DNA of 64,000 nucleotides from the NCBI RefSeq assembly GCF_002080435.1, contig NZ_CP020538.1, positions 930,001 through 994,000 of the forward strand, in the 5' to 3' direction. Position numbers and translations under genes: made by a program. Within the stretch, counting starts at the first letter, position 1; each line of letters starts with the position of its first letter. Of this stretch, positions 32,489 to 41,140 are shown in pieces. The notes below the pieces were generated by a model, which was not told the origin of the DNA, ran no database searches, and was given only the letters and a program-made list of their open reading frames with translations. The DNA is from Sphingobium herbicidovorans. GTDB taxonomy: Bacteria; Pseudomonadota; Alphaproteobacteria; Sphingomonadales; Sphingomonadaceae.

Positions 32489-32504
32489 ACGTCCAAGAAC
32501 GTCC
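32489..32504. repeat. Short direct repeat next to tRNA-Cys
   Basis: ACGTCC occurs at 32489-32494 and again at 32499-32504, 15 bp beyond the tRNA 3' end. Closely spaced short direct repeats of this type sit beside tRNA genes used by tyrosine integrases as arm-type sites. No integrase or second tRNA end was found, so this is only suggestive. Confidence 0.25.
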
Positions 32505-32651
32505 GCACGCATTGCTGCTGGTTCTGAAAAGGTCGGGGCATCTACCGGAACCGACCAACTCATGCCGTACAGCCCCAGGCGCGTGGACGTCTGCGAGCGG
32601 CAAAAGCTGCCGATCGGAACGCCCCACCGCAGCCTACTGCGACATGGGCGA

Positions 32652-34109
32652 TCACTCCGATTCCGCAACTTGGGTCAGGCCAAGCGCATCCTCATCGGCT
32701 GTCGCAGCGGCTAATTCAGCTTTCGCTGCGGCGATACGGGCCTGCGCTTCTATCAGCTTTACCTCGGCATTGGTCGCGCTTTCCTCGCGCTGGTTGACCA
32801 GGAAGAAGTCGCTTGATCCAAGTTCGAAACGACGCCGTTCGGCTACGGCCAGACGCTGCGCCAGCACACGTTCCCTTTCTGTCGTTGCGACCAGCTGGCC
32901 CGCGGTTTCGACCTCCAGGCCGATCGCAGCGACTTCGGCCCGGATCTTTTCGGCCAGAAACTGCTGCTTTACCGTCAGTTCGTCGATCTTCGCCTGCGTT
33001 TCGGCCAGCTTGCCTTTGGCTTTGCGGTTCTGGAGCGGGATCTTGAAGGTGACGCCGACGATCATCTCGAGAGGCGTCCGGCTTCGCCCACCGATACCCG
33101 TCGGCCCGATGTCCTTGGCTACCTCTCCTCCGAAGTCGATTCGGGGCAACAGGTCGTTGCGGGCAAGGGCCAGCTTGACAGTCGCCTTGTCGATTTCCTC
33201 AAGCATGATCGCGAAATCGGGGCGGCCTTCCAGATTGAAAGCAGGGTCCGTCCTGATCCCGTCCAGTGCCGTAGCATCGGTGGGCAGTCGCGCTTCGTCG
33301 ACGATGATTGGCGTGCCATCGGCACCGCGATAATAAAGGGACAGCTTGACGGCTGCGGCCCGAAAATCCTGCCGCGCCTCTACGACGAACGCCTGCCGCC
33401 TTACGAGGTTCGCTTCGTTCTCGGTCAGGAGGATATCGGGTTTGGCGCCAAGCTGCACCTGACGCTCGATGCCGTTGGTACGCCCCCTGGCCAGCCCCAG
33501 CAGCGCCTCATACGCCTTGAGTTTCAGTCCGGCAGCGACCCATTTCTGATACGCATCCACCGCGCGCGCCTGAACCCCTATGCTCGTGGCTTTGGTTTCG
33601 AACCGGGCGATGTCGATGTCGTTGGCGGCCAGCCGGAACTCCGAACGCCGCGCATCGATCAACCGGTCGCGCATCAGCGAATAGAGCGCGCCGACCTTCA
33701 ACTCACCCAGGCGGTTCGTATAGGACTTGTCCTCATAGACCGGGAAATCGCCGCGCGATGCCCGGTATTGCCCATAAAGATAGCCGCCATTGCCGCTGAG
33801 CGGCTGCTCGGCCTTGCCCGCGATTTCCGAGCCGTCGTAATAGCCCAGCACGCGGCTGCGGCCCTCTACGGCAAACACGGTGTCGAACGCACCCTGCGCC
33901 GTCAGCGCGCGCGCCTCGGCCTGCCGGTTGCGCGCCAGCGCCGCGATGATGTCAGGCGCGGACCGGGCCGACGATTGCAGCACCTCCTGCAGCGTCAGCG
34001 GAGCGGCGCTCGCGTTCGCCGATGGTGCGCGCATATCCTGCGCCTGTGCCGCCGGGAACAGGTCAGCAGCCAGCAGCCAGGTCAGGCCGATCACGATCCG
34101 CATCTTCAC
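32652..34109 (-). CDS. TolC-family outer-membrane protein of an ABC/HlyD export module
   Basis: A 485-residue protein with a signal peptide (AQAQD) and TolC-like alpha-helical hairpin regions (LTLQEVLQSSARSAPDIIAA; RLAVAERRRFELGSSDFFLV). It is the third gene of a coupled set: the GTG start at 34109 overlaps the HlyD stop by 4 bases (GTGA). It differs from the other TolC gene in having a long insert before the first barrel strand. Likely forms the outer-membrane exit duct for this module. Confidence 0.87.
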   Translation of the reverse strand: MKMRIVIGLTWLLAADLFPAAQAQDMRAPSANASAAPLTLQEVLQSSARSAPDIIAALARNRQAEARALTAQGAFDTVFAVEGRSRVLGYYDGSEIAGKAEQPLSGNGGYLYGQYRASRGDFPVYEDKSYTNRLGELKVGALYSLMRDRLIDARRSEFRLAANDIDIARFETKATSIGVQARAVDAYQKWVAAGLKLKAYEALLGLARGRTNGIERQVQLGAKPDILLTENEANLVRRQAFVVEARQDFRAAAVKLSLYYRGADGTPIIVDEARLPTDATALDGIRTDPAFNLEGRPDFAIMLEEIDKATVKLALARNDLLPRIDFGGEVAKDIGPTGIGGRSRTPLEMIVGVTFKIPLQNRKAKGKLAETQAKIDELTVKQQFLAEKIRAEVAAIGLEVETAGQLVATTERERVLAQRLAVAERRRFELGSSDFFLVNQREESATNAEVKLIEAQARIAAAKAELAAATADEDALGLTQVAESE

Positions 34110-35170
34110 TTTTTCTTCTTTTCGATCGAGCTTTTGTCGGCTTTGTCCTCCGTTTTCTGCGCGACCTGATCCTGCCCGAAGTTCAATGGGAAATCATTGA
34201 GTTGCCGCCACAGTTCGTAGCCGACCGTGACGTTGTCGCCCTGGATCCAACCCAGCGCCTTGCCGCCCTGACGCACGAAGCGGCGCTCGGGCCAGGCCGG
34301 CTTTCCGGGCATTGGCTCCACCAGTACGCGGAACAGTCCGTCGGCGCGCGGCGTCGGATCGACAGAGCGAACCTGGCCGTCGTAAATACCGACAGCAAAG
34401 GCGGGCCATCCACTGAACTGAAACGCGGGGAAGCCCTCGAACTCCAAGCGCACCGGGCGTCCCCGGTCGACAAGCGGAATGTCACGTCCGTCAACGAACA
34501 ATTCCACCGCGCGTTCGATCTGTTCGGGCGCGATGGTCGCAAGCATCGTGCCTGCGGAAATCAGGGCGCCACCAGCCGCTGCGTTGAGGTTCTGTATACG
34601 CCCGTCACGCGGCGCGGTGACGACCTGCGCCGATTGCCGCTTCTGTCGCACCTCGATCTGCTGGAGCTTGGCCCGCGCTTCGGCGAGCTTGGCGTTGGCG
34701 TCGGCGACCTTGATCTGAGTCTGCTCGTAATCGCGCCGAGCGGCCAGGCCCTCGGCGAAAAGCTGGGAGGTGCGCCCGACATCGATTGACGCGACTGCGC
34801 GGGCTTGCTCGATTGCGGCGATCTGCGCTTGCACTTCTGCCTTTTCGGCAGCGAGCCGCTCAAGAAAGTTGGGGTCCACATCGACCACTTTCACGATCGG
34901 ATCGCCCGCTTTCACTAGTTGGCCGTCCTGAACGAAGAATCGCTCCACCCGACCGTCCACGAATGACGACACCTGCTGCGGCCGGTCGTCTGGATCGAGA
35001 GAAATCACTTGGCCGCCACCCTGCGCGGTCTGCCGCCAGGGTACGAAGAGGATCGCGACGGCAAGACACAGCCCCACCACGATCAGCCAAGCCACCACTA
35101 TAACGACGCGTGGCGGGTTGAGCCCGGTAAGGGAACGGAAATGCGCCAGTTGGGTCGCGTTGATCGTCAC
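34106..35170 (-). CDS. HlyD-family periplasmic adaptor
   Basis: A 354-residue membrane-fusion protein. One transmembrane helix at about 21-44 (VVIVVAWLIVVGLCLAVAIL), a lipoyl/biotinyl half-motif (VDGRVERFFVQDGQLVKAGDPI), an alpha-helical hairpin (85-185, EAEVQAQ/Ala-Lys-rich), the second lipoyl half (QVVTAPRDGRIQNLNAAAG) and a beta-barrel follow. The start is GTG and overlaps the ABC gene's stop by 4 bases. It bridges the inner-membrane ABC protein and the TolC-type duct. Confidence 0.9.
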   Translation of the reverse strand: MTINATQLAHFRSLTGLNPPRVVIVVAWLIVVGLCLAVAILFVPWRQTAQGGGQVISLDPDDRPQQVSSFVDGRVERFFVQDGQLVKAGDPIVKVVDVDPNFLERLAAEKAEVQAQIAAIEQARAVASIDVGRTSQLFAEGLAARRDYEQTQIKVADANAKLAEARAKLQQIEVRQKRQSAQVVTAPRDGRIQNLNAAAGGALISAGTMLATIAPEQIERAVELFVDGRDIPLVDRGRPVRLEFEGFPAFQFSGWPAFAVGIYDGQVRSVDPTPRADGLFRVLVEPMPGKPAWPERRFVRQGGKALGWIQGDNVTVGYELWRQLNDFPLNFGQDQVAQKTEDKADKSSIEKKKK

Positions 35171-36849
35171 GACTGAGCCTCCCTCGCAGCAAGGACCTGC
35201 GACAGCGCCGCTTCATCCGCAAAGCGATGCTGTTCCCGCGCGCCAAGCCAAAAACAGCAGTCCAGATTCAGCGCTTCGGGCCGTGCGGTGAACAGCAGAA
35301 CGGTCGTGCCCTGTTCACGAAGCATATTGAGCGTCGCTTGGAGAGGCGCGGCGGGCATCATGTCGTAGAGCTGGGACAGGAACAGCACCTTTGGGCGGCC
35401 TATCAGCGCGGATGCGACTTTGAGCTGCATGACCTCGACAATGGAAAGCGGCGATCCCGAACTTGCAAGCTGCGTATCAAGGCCTTTCGGCAGGCTCGCA
35501 ATGCGCGTCGCAAGGCCGACAATGTCCAGCACCTTCATGGTGATGGCGCTGTCCGCATTACCTCCAGCCGCCATGTTCAGATATTCGCGGATGGTGACGT
35601 CAACAATGGTGGGCCGGTTGAGCACAACCACTGCGGATCGCAGCAGGTACATGTCGAAGCTGCCAAGGTCGCTGCCGCCGATCGTCAGCAGCCCTCTATC
35701 GGGATTTACGTGGCGCTTGAGCAGCAGCGCGATCTGGTTCTCGACGCCTGGTCCGGCCAAAATAACGGCTTGCTCTCCGCTGTCGATCGCGAAGTCGAAG
35801 CGCGAGCCGGCGAGTTCCACGTTGCGGAATCGGACCGAGCCGTCAGGGGGCGCCTGACCGTTCAGATCCACCGGCTCCTGCGGGATCGCGAAAACCTGCG
35901 ACAGCTCTTCTGAACTGGCGACGAGATCATAGAATGTGTCGAGATACCAGCCCAGCTGGGCAATGCCGTAGAACACGCCCGACAATATGAGTTCGGCGGC
36001 GACGAGTTGCCCGATCGACAGCTCTCCTGCCAGAATGAGGTGCCCGCCAAGCGCCAGCAAGGCCGCTGCGGCGAACGCATAGACCAGGAAATAGGCAAGC
36101 GCCTGTGCGAAACTGTATCGAAAATAGCGACGGTGCGCCCGGATGTAGTTCGCCGTCACTTCCTCCGAGCGGTCCATGGCGAAGTTCAAATGACGTGCCG
36201 ATTTGTAGAAACCGTTGGAAGCGCCGACGCTCTCCAGCCAATGCGCGGCCTCATGCTTGGCATGTGATACGCCGACCGCACCGGTGATCGCGCCATGACG
36301 CCACAGCATCCAGATCAGAAGGCATGTGACCACGAGAACGATGTTGAACGCGAGAAAGAAGGGGTGGTAAAAACTTGTGACCACCAATCCCACCGCGGCC
36401 TGAAGAATGATGGTGAATGCGCCGATGACCAGGCTAGGCACTGATTTCTGGACGACGACCATGTCGAAATAGCGGTTGAACAGACTGCCCCGGCTCTCAT
36501 CCGCGAAAAACGGGTTCTGCGCGTGAACTGCCCTTACCGTGACTTCGGCCACCACCCGCGCGAACAGACGACGCTCGAACATGGTCATCAGGTAGAGGCG
36601 CAAAGCGCTCAGGCACGCTACGAGAAGCAGCAGCACCAGCAACACGCCCGACAATATCCAAAGCGGGGCGACAAGTGCCGTCCGAGCTACCGAATTAATG
36701 AGCAGCTGGACGGAGATCGGCGTCGCCAGCGAAAGGAGCGTAATGGCCAGCGTGTACACGATGCCGACATGGACGTAGCCCTTGTCAGGGCCAACTATCT
36801 CGCCGACCCAGGCGGCAGCATGCCGCAGACCGAACTGCTCTTCAGCCAA
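35167..36849 (-). CDS. ABC exporter-like membrane protein with degenerate ATPase domain
   Basis: 560 residues: an ABC type-1 transmembrane domain (about 25-310, six helices) fused to a C-terminal region in the position of the nucleotide-binding domain. That region keeps the domain's general pattern (RGLLTIGGSDLGSFDMYLLR, IASLPKGLDTQL) but has lost the motifs. Walker A reads GPGVENQI (365-373), the signature is PLSIVEV (468-474) instead of LSGGQ, Walker B is VLFLSQ (488-493) without Asp/Glu, and the H-loop His is Ala (TARPE, 521-525). The TTG start has GAGG 7 bases upstream; no ATG or GTG is available before the in-frame stop. Probably not an ATPase; it may scaffold or use a partner's ATPase. 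Confidence 0.85.
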   Translation of the reverse strand: MAEEQFGLRHAAAWVGEIVGPDKGYVHVGIVYTLAITLLSLATPISVQLLINSVARTALVAPLWILSGVLLVLLLLVACLSALRLYLMTMFERRLFARVVAEVTVRAVHAQNPFFADESRGSLFNRYFDMVVVQKSVPSLVIGAFTIILQAAVGLVVTSFYHPFFLAFNIVLVVTCLLIWMLWRHGAITGAVGVSHAKHEAAHWLESVGASNGFYKSARHLNFAMDRSEEVTANYIRAHRRYFRYSFAQALAYFLVYAFAAAALLALGGHLILAGELSIGQLVAAELILSGVFYGIAQLGWYLDTFYDLVASSEELSQVFAIPQEPVDLNGQAPPDGSVRFRNVELAGSRFDFAIDSGEQAVILAGPGVENQIALLLKRHVNPDRGLLTIGGSDLGSFDMYLLRSAVVVLNRPTIVDVTIREYLNMAAGGNADSAITMKVLDIVGLATRIASLPKGLDTQLASSGSPLSIVEVMQLKVASALIGRPKVLFLSQLYDMMPAAPLQATLNMLREQGTTVLLFTARPEALNLDCCFWLGAREQHRFADEAALSQVLAAREAQS

Positions 36850-37221
36850 TTTCCGACCTCGATATTCGTTGCGAGCCGCGTTTACGAAAAGGGCCTTGCC
36901 ATCGACAAGGCGTCAATGCTGCTTTGCAGCATTTATTTACATGTGGGTAATGAATTATGCCATCGACGGCTATCAAATGATGATTGGAGCGCTGACCTTG
37001 CGGTCGCACACGCTTCGCCTGATCGCGCAGCAGAACAAGGCCATTAACGCTACCGCTCGGAATGGCGAATGTTCCACGATCCGGCGTTCGCTTCCGGCAG
37101 CCACTCCCGGTCGGATCTCTTGCGCCGAAGCGAGCGATGCCCGAGCGTGCCGGCCAGTCGGCGCTCATTTCGCAGCGGGCTCTACTTGTCGCGGGTGAGC
37201 AGCTTGAGGCGCCGCCCGACG
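36850..37221. promoter_or_regulatory. Intergenic region upstream of the ABC/HlyD/TolC module
   Basis: 372 bp without a convincing gene. It contains a perfect inverted repeat AATGCTGC/GCAGCATT (36915-36922 and 36926-36933, 3-base loop) beside an AT-rich stretch (36931-36962), 66-84 bp before the ABC start. These are candidates for the module's promoter and operator or 5' leader. Short open frames here have neither good ribosome sites nor recognisable products. The right end receives the GH2 gene's 3' end. Confidence 0.5.
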
Positions 37222-39801
37222 TCAGCCTCGCGTCTTCCGCTGTCCGACCGCGCCAACCATCAGCGCCGCCTGCCCCTTCGTCAGGCCCTCTCCTTCGATG
37301 CTGATCGTGACAACGCCTGTCTCACCCGTTGGTCGGAGCACCGCCAATGCGCAACCATGCCAGGTTTTCGCGACAGGCTGGCGAAAACTCGCCACCCCCC
37401 GCGGATTGGCATTGCCGAAAGCCACCAGCTCGGCCGGGCCGGATATGCTGGCCCGAATGACATGGACAGCATCGGGCGCCAGCCTTCCGGCCTTGTCCAG
37501 AATCTCGATCGTCACATAGGCCAACTCGTTCCGGTCGGCGGTGATCCGCTTGCGATCGGCCTTCAGGCGAAGCGCGACCGGTTGGCTGACCGTCTCCAAC
37601 TTGCGGCGGCCAATCTGCCTGCCAGCTGCATAAGCAGTGACCTGCAGCGTTCCTGGTTCATAGGGCACATCCACCCGCGTAATCGCGCCCTTGTTCGCCT
37701 CGACGAGCTGATCGGCTACAGTGCGACCATTCAGTTCGATTGTGAACCTTTCGGCACGAGAGAAAACCGCGACCGAAAGGGTCTTGCCTTCGGCGCCGGG
37801 CCAGGTCCAACTTTGCAGTTCATCGCGCCATCCCCAAAGGAACGGCGCTTCCTTCTTGCCTTCGGGAAGGGGCCGCTGGACCGCAATCTCCAACGGGCTG
37901 AGGCCCCAGACGACATCGCGCGCCAGCGACTGCGGCCGTTGCTGGCCAATCAGGTCGATGTCGCCGCAACCCGCGCCGAACCAGGGATATTCCGCTTCGC
38001 CCAGCCTGTCGCCGGTCAGTCCCGTACGCCCGATGCCTGCCTCGCCCAGATAATCCATCGCCGTCCAGACGAAGTCGCCGATCAGGTAAGGCGATTTCTC
38101 GGTCAGCCGCCAGACCTTGTCGACGTCTTGGGGAAAGCTTTCCGTACCAACCATCACCCTGTCCGGAAATTTGGCATGGTCGCGCTCATAGGATGAGAAT
38201 TTGTAATTATAGCCCGCCACGTCGAGATATTGAAACGCCGCCTGATCCGGCCTGCCGTCGGGGCCGGTGACCTCTGGCCCCGCGCTTCCGGGGACAGCCT
38301 GTGTCACGGGTCGGGTCGGATCGAGGCGACGGGTTTCTTCGGCCAGTATCTTGGCTGTGCTCACGCCGTCCGGGTCGCCCCGCTCCGGGATTTCGTTGCC
38401 GATGCTCCACATGAATATACTGGGATGGTTGGCGCTGCTCCGCACCATGGCGGTCAGGTCCTGCCTCCACCAGCCGTCGAAATAGAGGCTGTAATCATCC
38501 GGGTTTTTGGCAACCCGCCACATATCGAAGGCTTCCTCCATCACGAGCATTCCGAGCCTGTCACAGGCGGCGAGGAAAGCGGGAGAAGACGGATTGTGCG
38601 ATGATCGCACCGCATTGAACCCTCTTGCCTTCAGAAGTTCGACCTTGCGCTCTTCGGCGCGGTCTATGGCGACCGCACCAAGCAGGCCGTTATCATGGTG
38701 GACGCACCCTCCGCGCAGCTTGTGGGGCTTGCCGTTGATCCGCAGTCCCTTGACGGCGTCGATCTCGATCGTTCGGATGCCCAGTGGAGCGGTCATCCGA
38801 TCGACAGTCCTGCCTCCCACGATCAGCAGGCATTCGACTTCGTACAAGGCTGGGCTCTCGGGCGACCAGAGGTGGGGTCGGTCAACCCGAAGCTGGGCAG
38901 GAGCATCAACCGGACCACTGCCTTCCGCAACGACCTTGCCAGCCGCGTCGCGGATACGGGTTGTCATCGTGCTCTGCGGCGTGGCATTGGCGGTGCGCGC
39001 GACGACTTGGACGGTCGCGGCATCCGCCGTGATCACCGGCGTCGTGACGGTCAAACCCCATTGTTCGAAGCGGACCGCGCGCAGGATGTTCAACCGGACA
39101 TGTCGGTAGATGCCGGAACCCGAATACCAACGGCTGTTGCGGCCGATATTCGCCACCCGCACTGCAAGCACATTCTGCCCGGACGGATCAAGATGCGGCG
39201 TGAGATCGACGACGAAGGCGGAGTAGCCATGGGGATGCTCAGCCACGAGCTTGCCATTCAGCCAGACCTGCGCGTTCATGTAGACGCCATCGAATTCAAG
39301 CTCGACATGCGCATCGGGCGCGAGCGGGGGCAGATTGAAATGCTTGCGATACCAGCCAATGCCTCCGACAGTGAAGGCGGTCGGAGCGCCGCTGGCGCTA
39401 TGCGCATAGGCCTGGTTGTCGTTCAGTCGTGCGTCGAACGGTCCGATCAGGCGCGGCGACCTTGCAGGCTTTTGCCAGAAGGGCGCTGTATCGGCGTCTC
39501 GGATGACGCCGTTCAGCGCTGGATCGCTGCCCGGCAAATCCTCGATACTCCAGTCGTGTGGCAGATCGAGGATACGCCAGCCGGCATCGTCGAACGATCG
39601 GGCGGCCAGCCCCCTGCCATTGCCTTTGAAAAAGCGCCAGCCGGCGTCAAATGCCTGACCGCGGAGATCAGCCTGCAACCTTTCGGGCCGGGACAGCACA
39701 GGCGCGGCGATGGAGGGGAAGGCCGTGCCCATTGCACCTGCTGCGGCGGAAACCCGCAACAGGGTGCGGCGTGAGAAAAGCAGGTCTGCGCTCGCGGTCA
39801 T
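37222..39801 (-). CDS. Tat-exported glycoside hydrolase family 2 (beta-galactosidase-like)
   Basis: About 859 residues. The twin-arginine signal SRRTLLRVSAAAGAMG predicts export of the folded protein to the periplasm. GH2 domains follow: sugar-binding jelly roll (about 60-230), immunoglobulin-like domain, TIM barrel with the acid/base Glu in WSIGNEIPER and the likely nucleophile Glu in VMVGTESFPQD, then C-terminal beta domains. GGCVHHDNGLLGA and SSHNPSSPAFL are family signatures. ATG 39801 is preferred, with AGGA upstream; 39816 is an alternative. It is the last gene of the left catabolic arm and probably releases the sugar that the arm then oxidises. Beta-galactosidase versus glucuronidase is not settled. 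Confidence 0.88.
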   Translation of the reverse strand: MTASADLLFSRRTLLRVSAAAGAMGTAFPSIAAPVLSRPERLQADLRGQAFDAGWRFFKGNGRGLAARSFDDAGWRILDLPHDWSIEDLPGSDPALNGVIRDADTAPFWQKPARSPRLIGPFDARLNDNQAYAHSASGAPTAFTVGGIGWYRKHFNLPPLAPDAHVELEFDGVYMNAQVWLNGKLVAEHPHGYSAFVVDLTPHLDPSGQNVLAVRVANIGRNSRWYSGSGIYRHVRLNILRAVRFEQWGLTVTTPVITADAATVQVVARTANATPQSTMTTRIRDAAGKVVAEGSGPVDAPAQLRVDRPHLWSPESPALYEVECLLIVGGRTVDRMTAPLGIRTIEIDAVKGLRINGKPHKLRGGCVHHDNGLLGAVAIDRAEERKVELLKARGFNAVRSSHNPSSPAFLAACDRLGMLVMEEAFDMWRVAKNPDDYSLYFDGWWRQDLTAMVRSSANHPSIFMWSIGNEIPERGDPDGVSTAKILAEETRRLDPTRPVTQAVPGSAGPEVTGPDGRPDQAAFQYLDVAGYNYKFSSYERDHAKFPDRVMVGTESFPQDVDKVWRLTEKSPYLIGDFVWTAMDYLGEAGIGRTGLTGDRLGEAEYPWFGAGCGDIDLIGQQRPQSLARDVVWGLSPLEIAVQRPLPEGKKEAPFLWGWRDELQSWTWPGAEGKTLSVAVFSRAERFTIELNGRTVADQLVEANKGAITRVDVPYEPGTLQVTAYAAGRQIGRRKLETVSQPVALRLKADRKRITADRNELAYVTIEILDKAGRLAPDAVHVIRASISGPAELVAFGNANPRGVASFRQPVAKTWHGCALAVLRPTGETGVVTISIEGEGLTKGQAALMVGAVGQRKTRG

Positions 39802-39862
39802 TCCTCTTCCTTTCATTGCGTGCGAAAACGCAAGCGATCGCCCGGTTTATTAGAACGAAGCC

Positions 39863-39878
39863 GTCTGATTTACCAGAC
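39863..39878. promoter_or_regulatory. Candidate operator/promoter element upstream of GH2
   Basis: A 16-bp inverted repeat GTCTG-ATTTAC-CAGAC lies in the 94-bp gap between the MFS and GH2 genes. The gap is longer than any other in this arm, so GH2 may also have its own promoter. There is no T-run, so it does not look like a terminator. Confidence 0.35.
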
Positions 39879-39895
39879 TTTCGCAATCGTCTTTT

Positions 39896-41140
39896 TCAAG
39901 CGACCTTCTTGATCGGCGCAATCGCCAGAGCGCCAACGAGTGCAAATACCGATGCGGCAATGAAAACCGCTGGATAATTGCCGCCCTGTACCGCGCCGAT
40001 CGCCAGAAAGGCAGGCGCAATGACCGGAGCCAACGACTGCGGCAAAGTATTGGCGATCTGGAAGATGCCCATGTCCTTTGCGCCGTTTTCGGGATCGGGC
40101 AGCACGGCCGCGACCAGCGCGAGATCGACCGCGTAATAAACGCTCATGCCGACGCCCGCGATAGCCGATCCGATCAGGAAGTGGGTGAAGGTCTGCGCCA
40201 GACCGATCAGCACAAGGCCGATGGCGCTGATGATCGCGGCGACGAAAACGAAGGGCTTGCGGCGCTGCATCCGGTCCGAAAGCCATCCGGCGATCGGTGA
40301 CACCACGATGATGATCGCCGCACCGATGCTGCCATTGAGGAACATCAGGCGGGGAACCTCCGACATCGGCTCCTTCAGCCGGTCGGACAGAAAATAGACG
40401 GCGTAGACCTGAAGATAGGCCATGCCCATGATGACGAGGAACCGGCTGACCCATGCCCAGTAAAAATCGGGATGTTGGCGCGGGCTGACGCTGAAAGAGA
40501 CGAGAAACGCCCCAAGCCCGCCAGGCGCACTGGGCGTGTCGGGCGCGCGATCGTCCCTGAACATCGGTAGGAGTATCGCCAGGCTGAGGACCGTGCCCAA
40601 CCATGGCGCCATGAACAGGAGGTAGGGATTGCCCGCTGTGAACTGGGTGACAAATGTGCCCGCCACGACGCCGACGACGCCGGTGAGACCCAGCAGGCCA
40701 GCCACGCGGCCCTGCTGCGCTTCGGGGACATGATCGGGCAGCAGAGCGTTAAGGGCCGCCTGGTTTGCGTTGAAACCGATCTGCGCGATCACCCATCCGA
40801 CGCCGAACAGGGCGATGTCGCGCGTGGCGCTCATCAGCAGCAGACCCGCGCCGCCGCCTGCGACGCCCACGATCATCCACAGCTTGCGCCGACCGATGCG
40901 GGATTGCGTGCGATCGGAGATATGGCCCCAGATTGGCGTGGCGATGATCGACGCGAGCGCACCGATGCCAAGCACCAGACCAAGCTGGTTCATCTTGCGG
41001 GCAGGGTCCGCGATCTCCGCCACCCGCATAGCAATGGTCAGCGTGACGGGGGTGATAAGCCCCAGCCAGTTGCCGCATTGGGCGATCCAATAGGCCGCAA
41101 TGAAGGCGCCGCTCGCGCGCGCCGCCGCCCCGCTCGCCAT
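39896..41140 (-). CDS. MFS sugar transporter
   Basis: 414 residues, about twelve transmembrane helices. The loop between helices 2 and 3 has the family motif GHISDRTQSRIGRRKLW (D-R-T-x-S-R-x-GRR-x-W), close to GPH/melibiose-type and related sugar transporters. The ATG directly follows the stop of the upstream gene (TGAATG), so translation is coupled. Its place in the cluster suggests uptake of a sugar or glycoside. Confidence 0.9.
   Translation of the reverse strand: MASGAAARASGAFIAAYWIAQCGNWLGLITPVTLTIAMRVAEIADPARKMNQLGLVLGIGALASIIATPIWGHISDRTQSRIGRRKLWMIVGVAGGGAGLLLMSATRDIALFGVGWVIAQIGFNANQAALNALLPDHVPEAQQGRVAGLLGLTGVVGVVAGTFVTQFTAGNPYLLFMAPWLGTVLSLAILLPMFRDDRAPDTPSAPGGLGAFLVSFSVSPRQHPDFYWAWVSRFLVIMGMAYLQVYAVYFLSDRLKEPMSEVPRLMFLNGSIGAAIIIVVSPIAGWLSDRMQRRKPFVFVAAIISAIGLVLIGLAQTFTHFLIGSAIAGVGMSVYYAVDLALVAAVLPDPENGAKDMGIFQIANTLPQSLAPVIAPAFLAIGAVQGGNYPAVFIAASVFALVGALAIAPIKKVA

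Noticed and set aside
32392..33333. Plus-strand open frame covering tRNA-Cys and the opposite strand of the TolC-family gene
   Set aside because: Its N-terminus is a translation of the tRNA, a well-known artefact, and the rest is antisense.
36782..37198. Plus-strand 138-residue frame in the exporter/GH2 intergenic region
   Set aside because: Overlaps the ABC gene's start on the other strand, lacks a ribosome site and shows no recognisable product.
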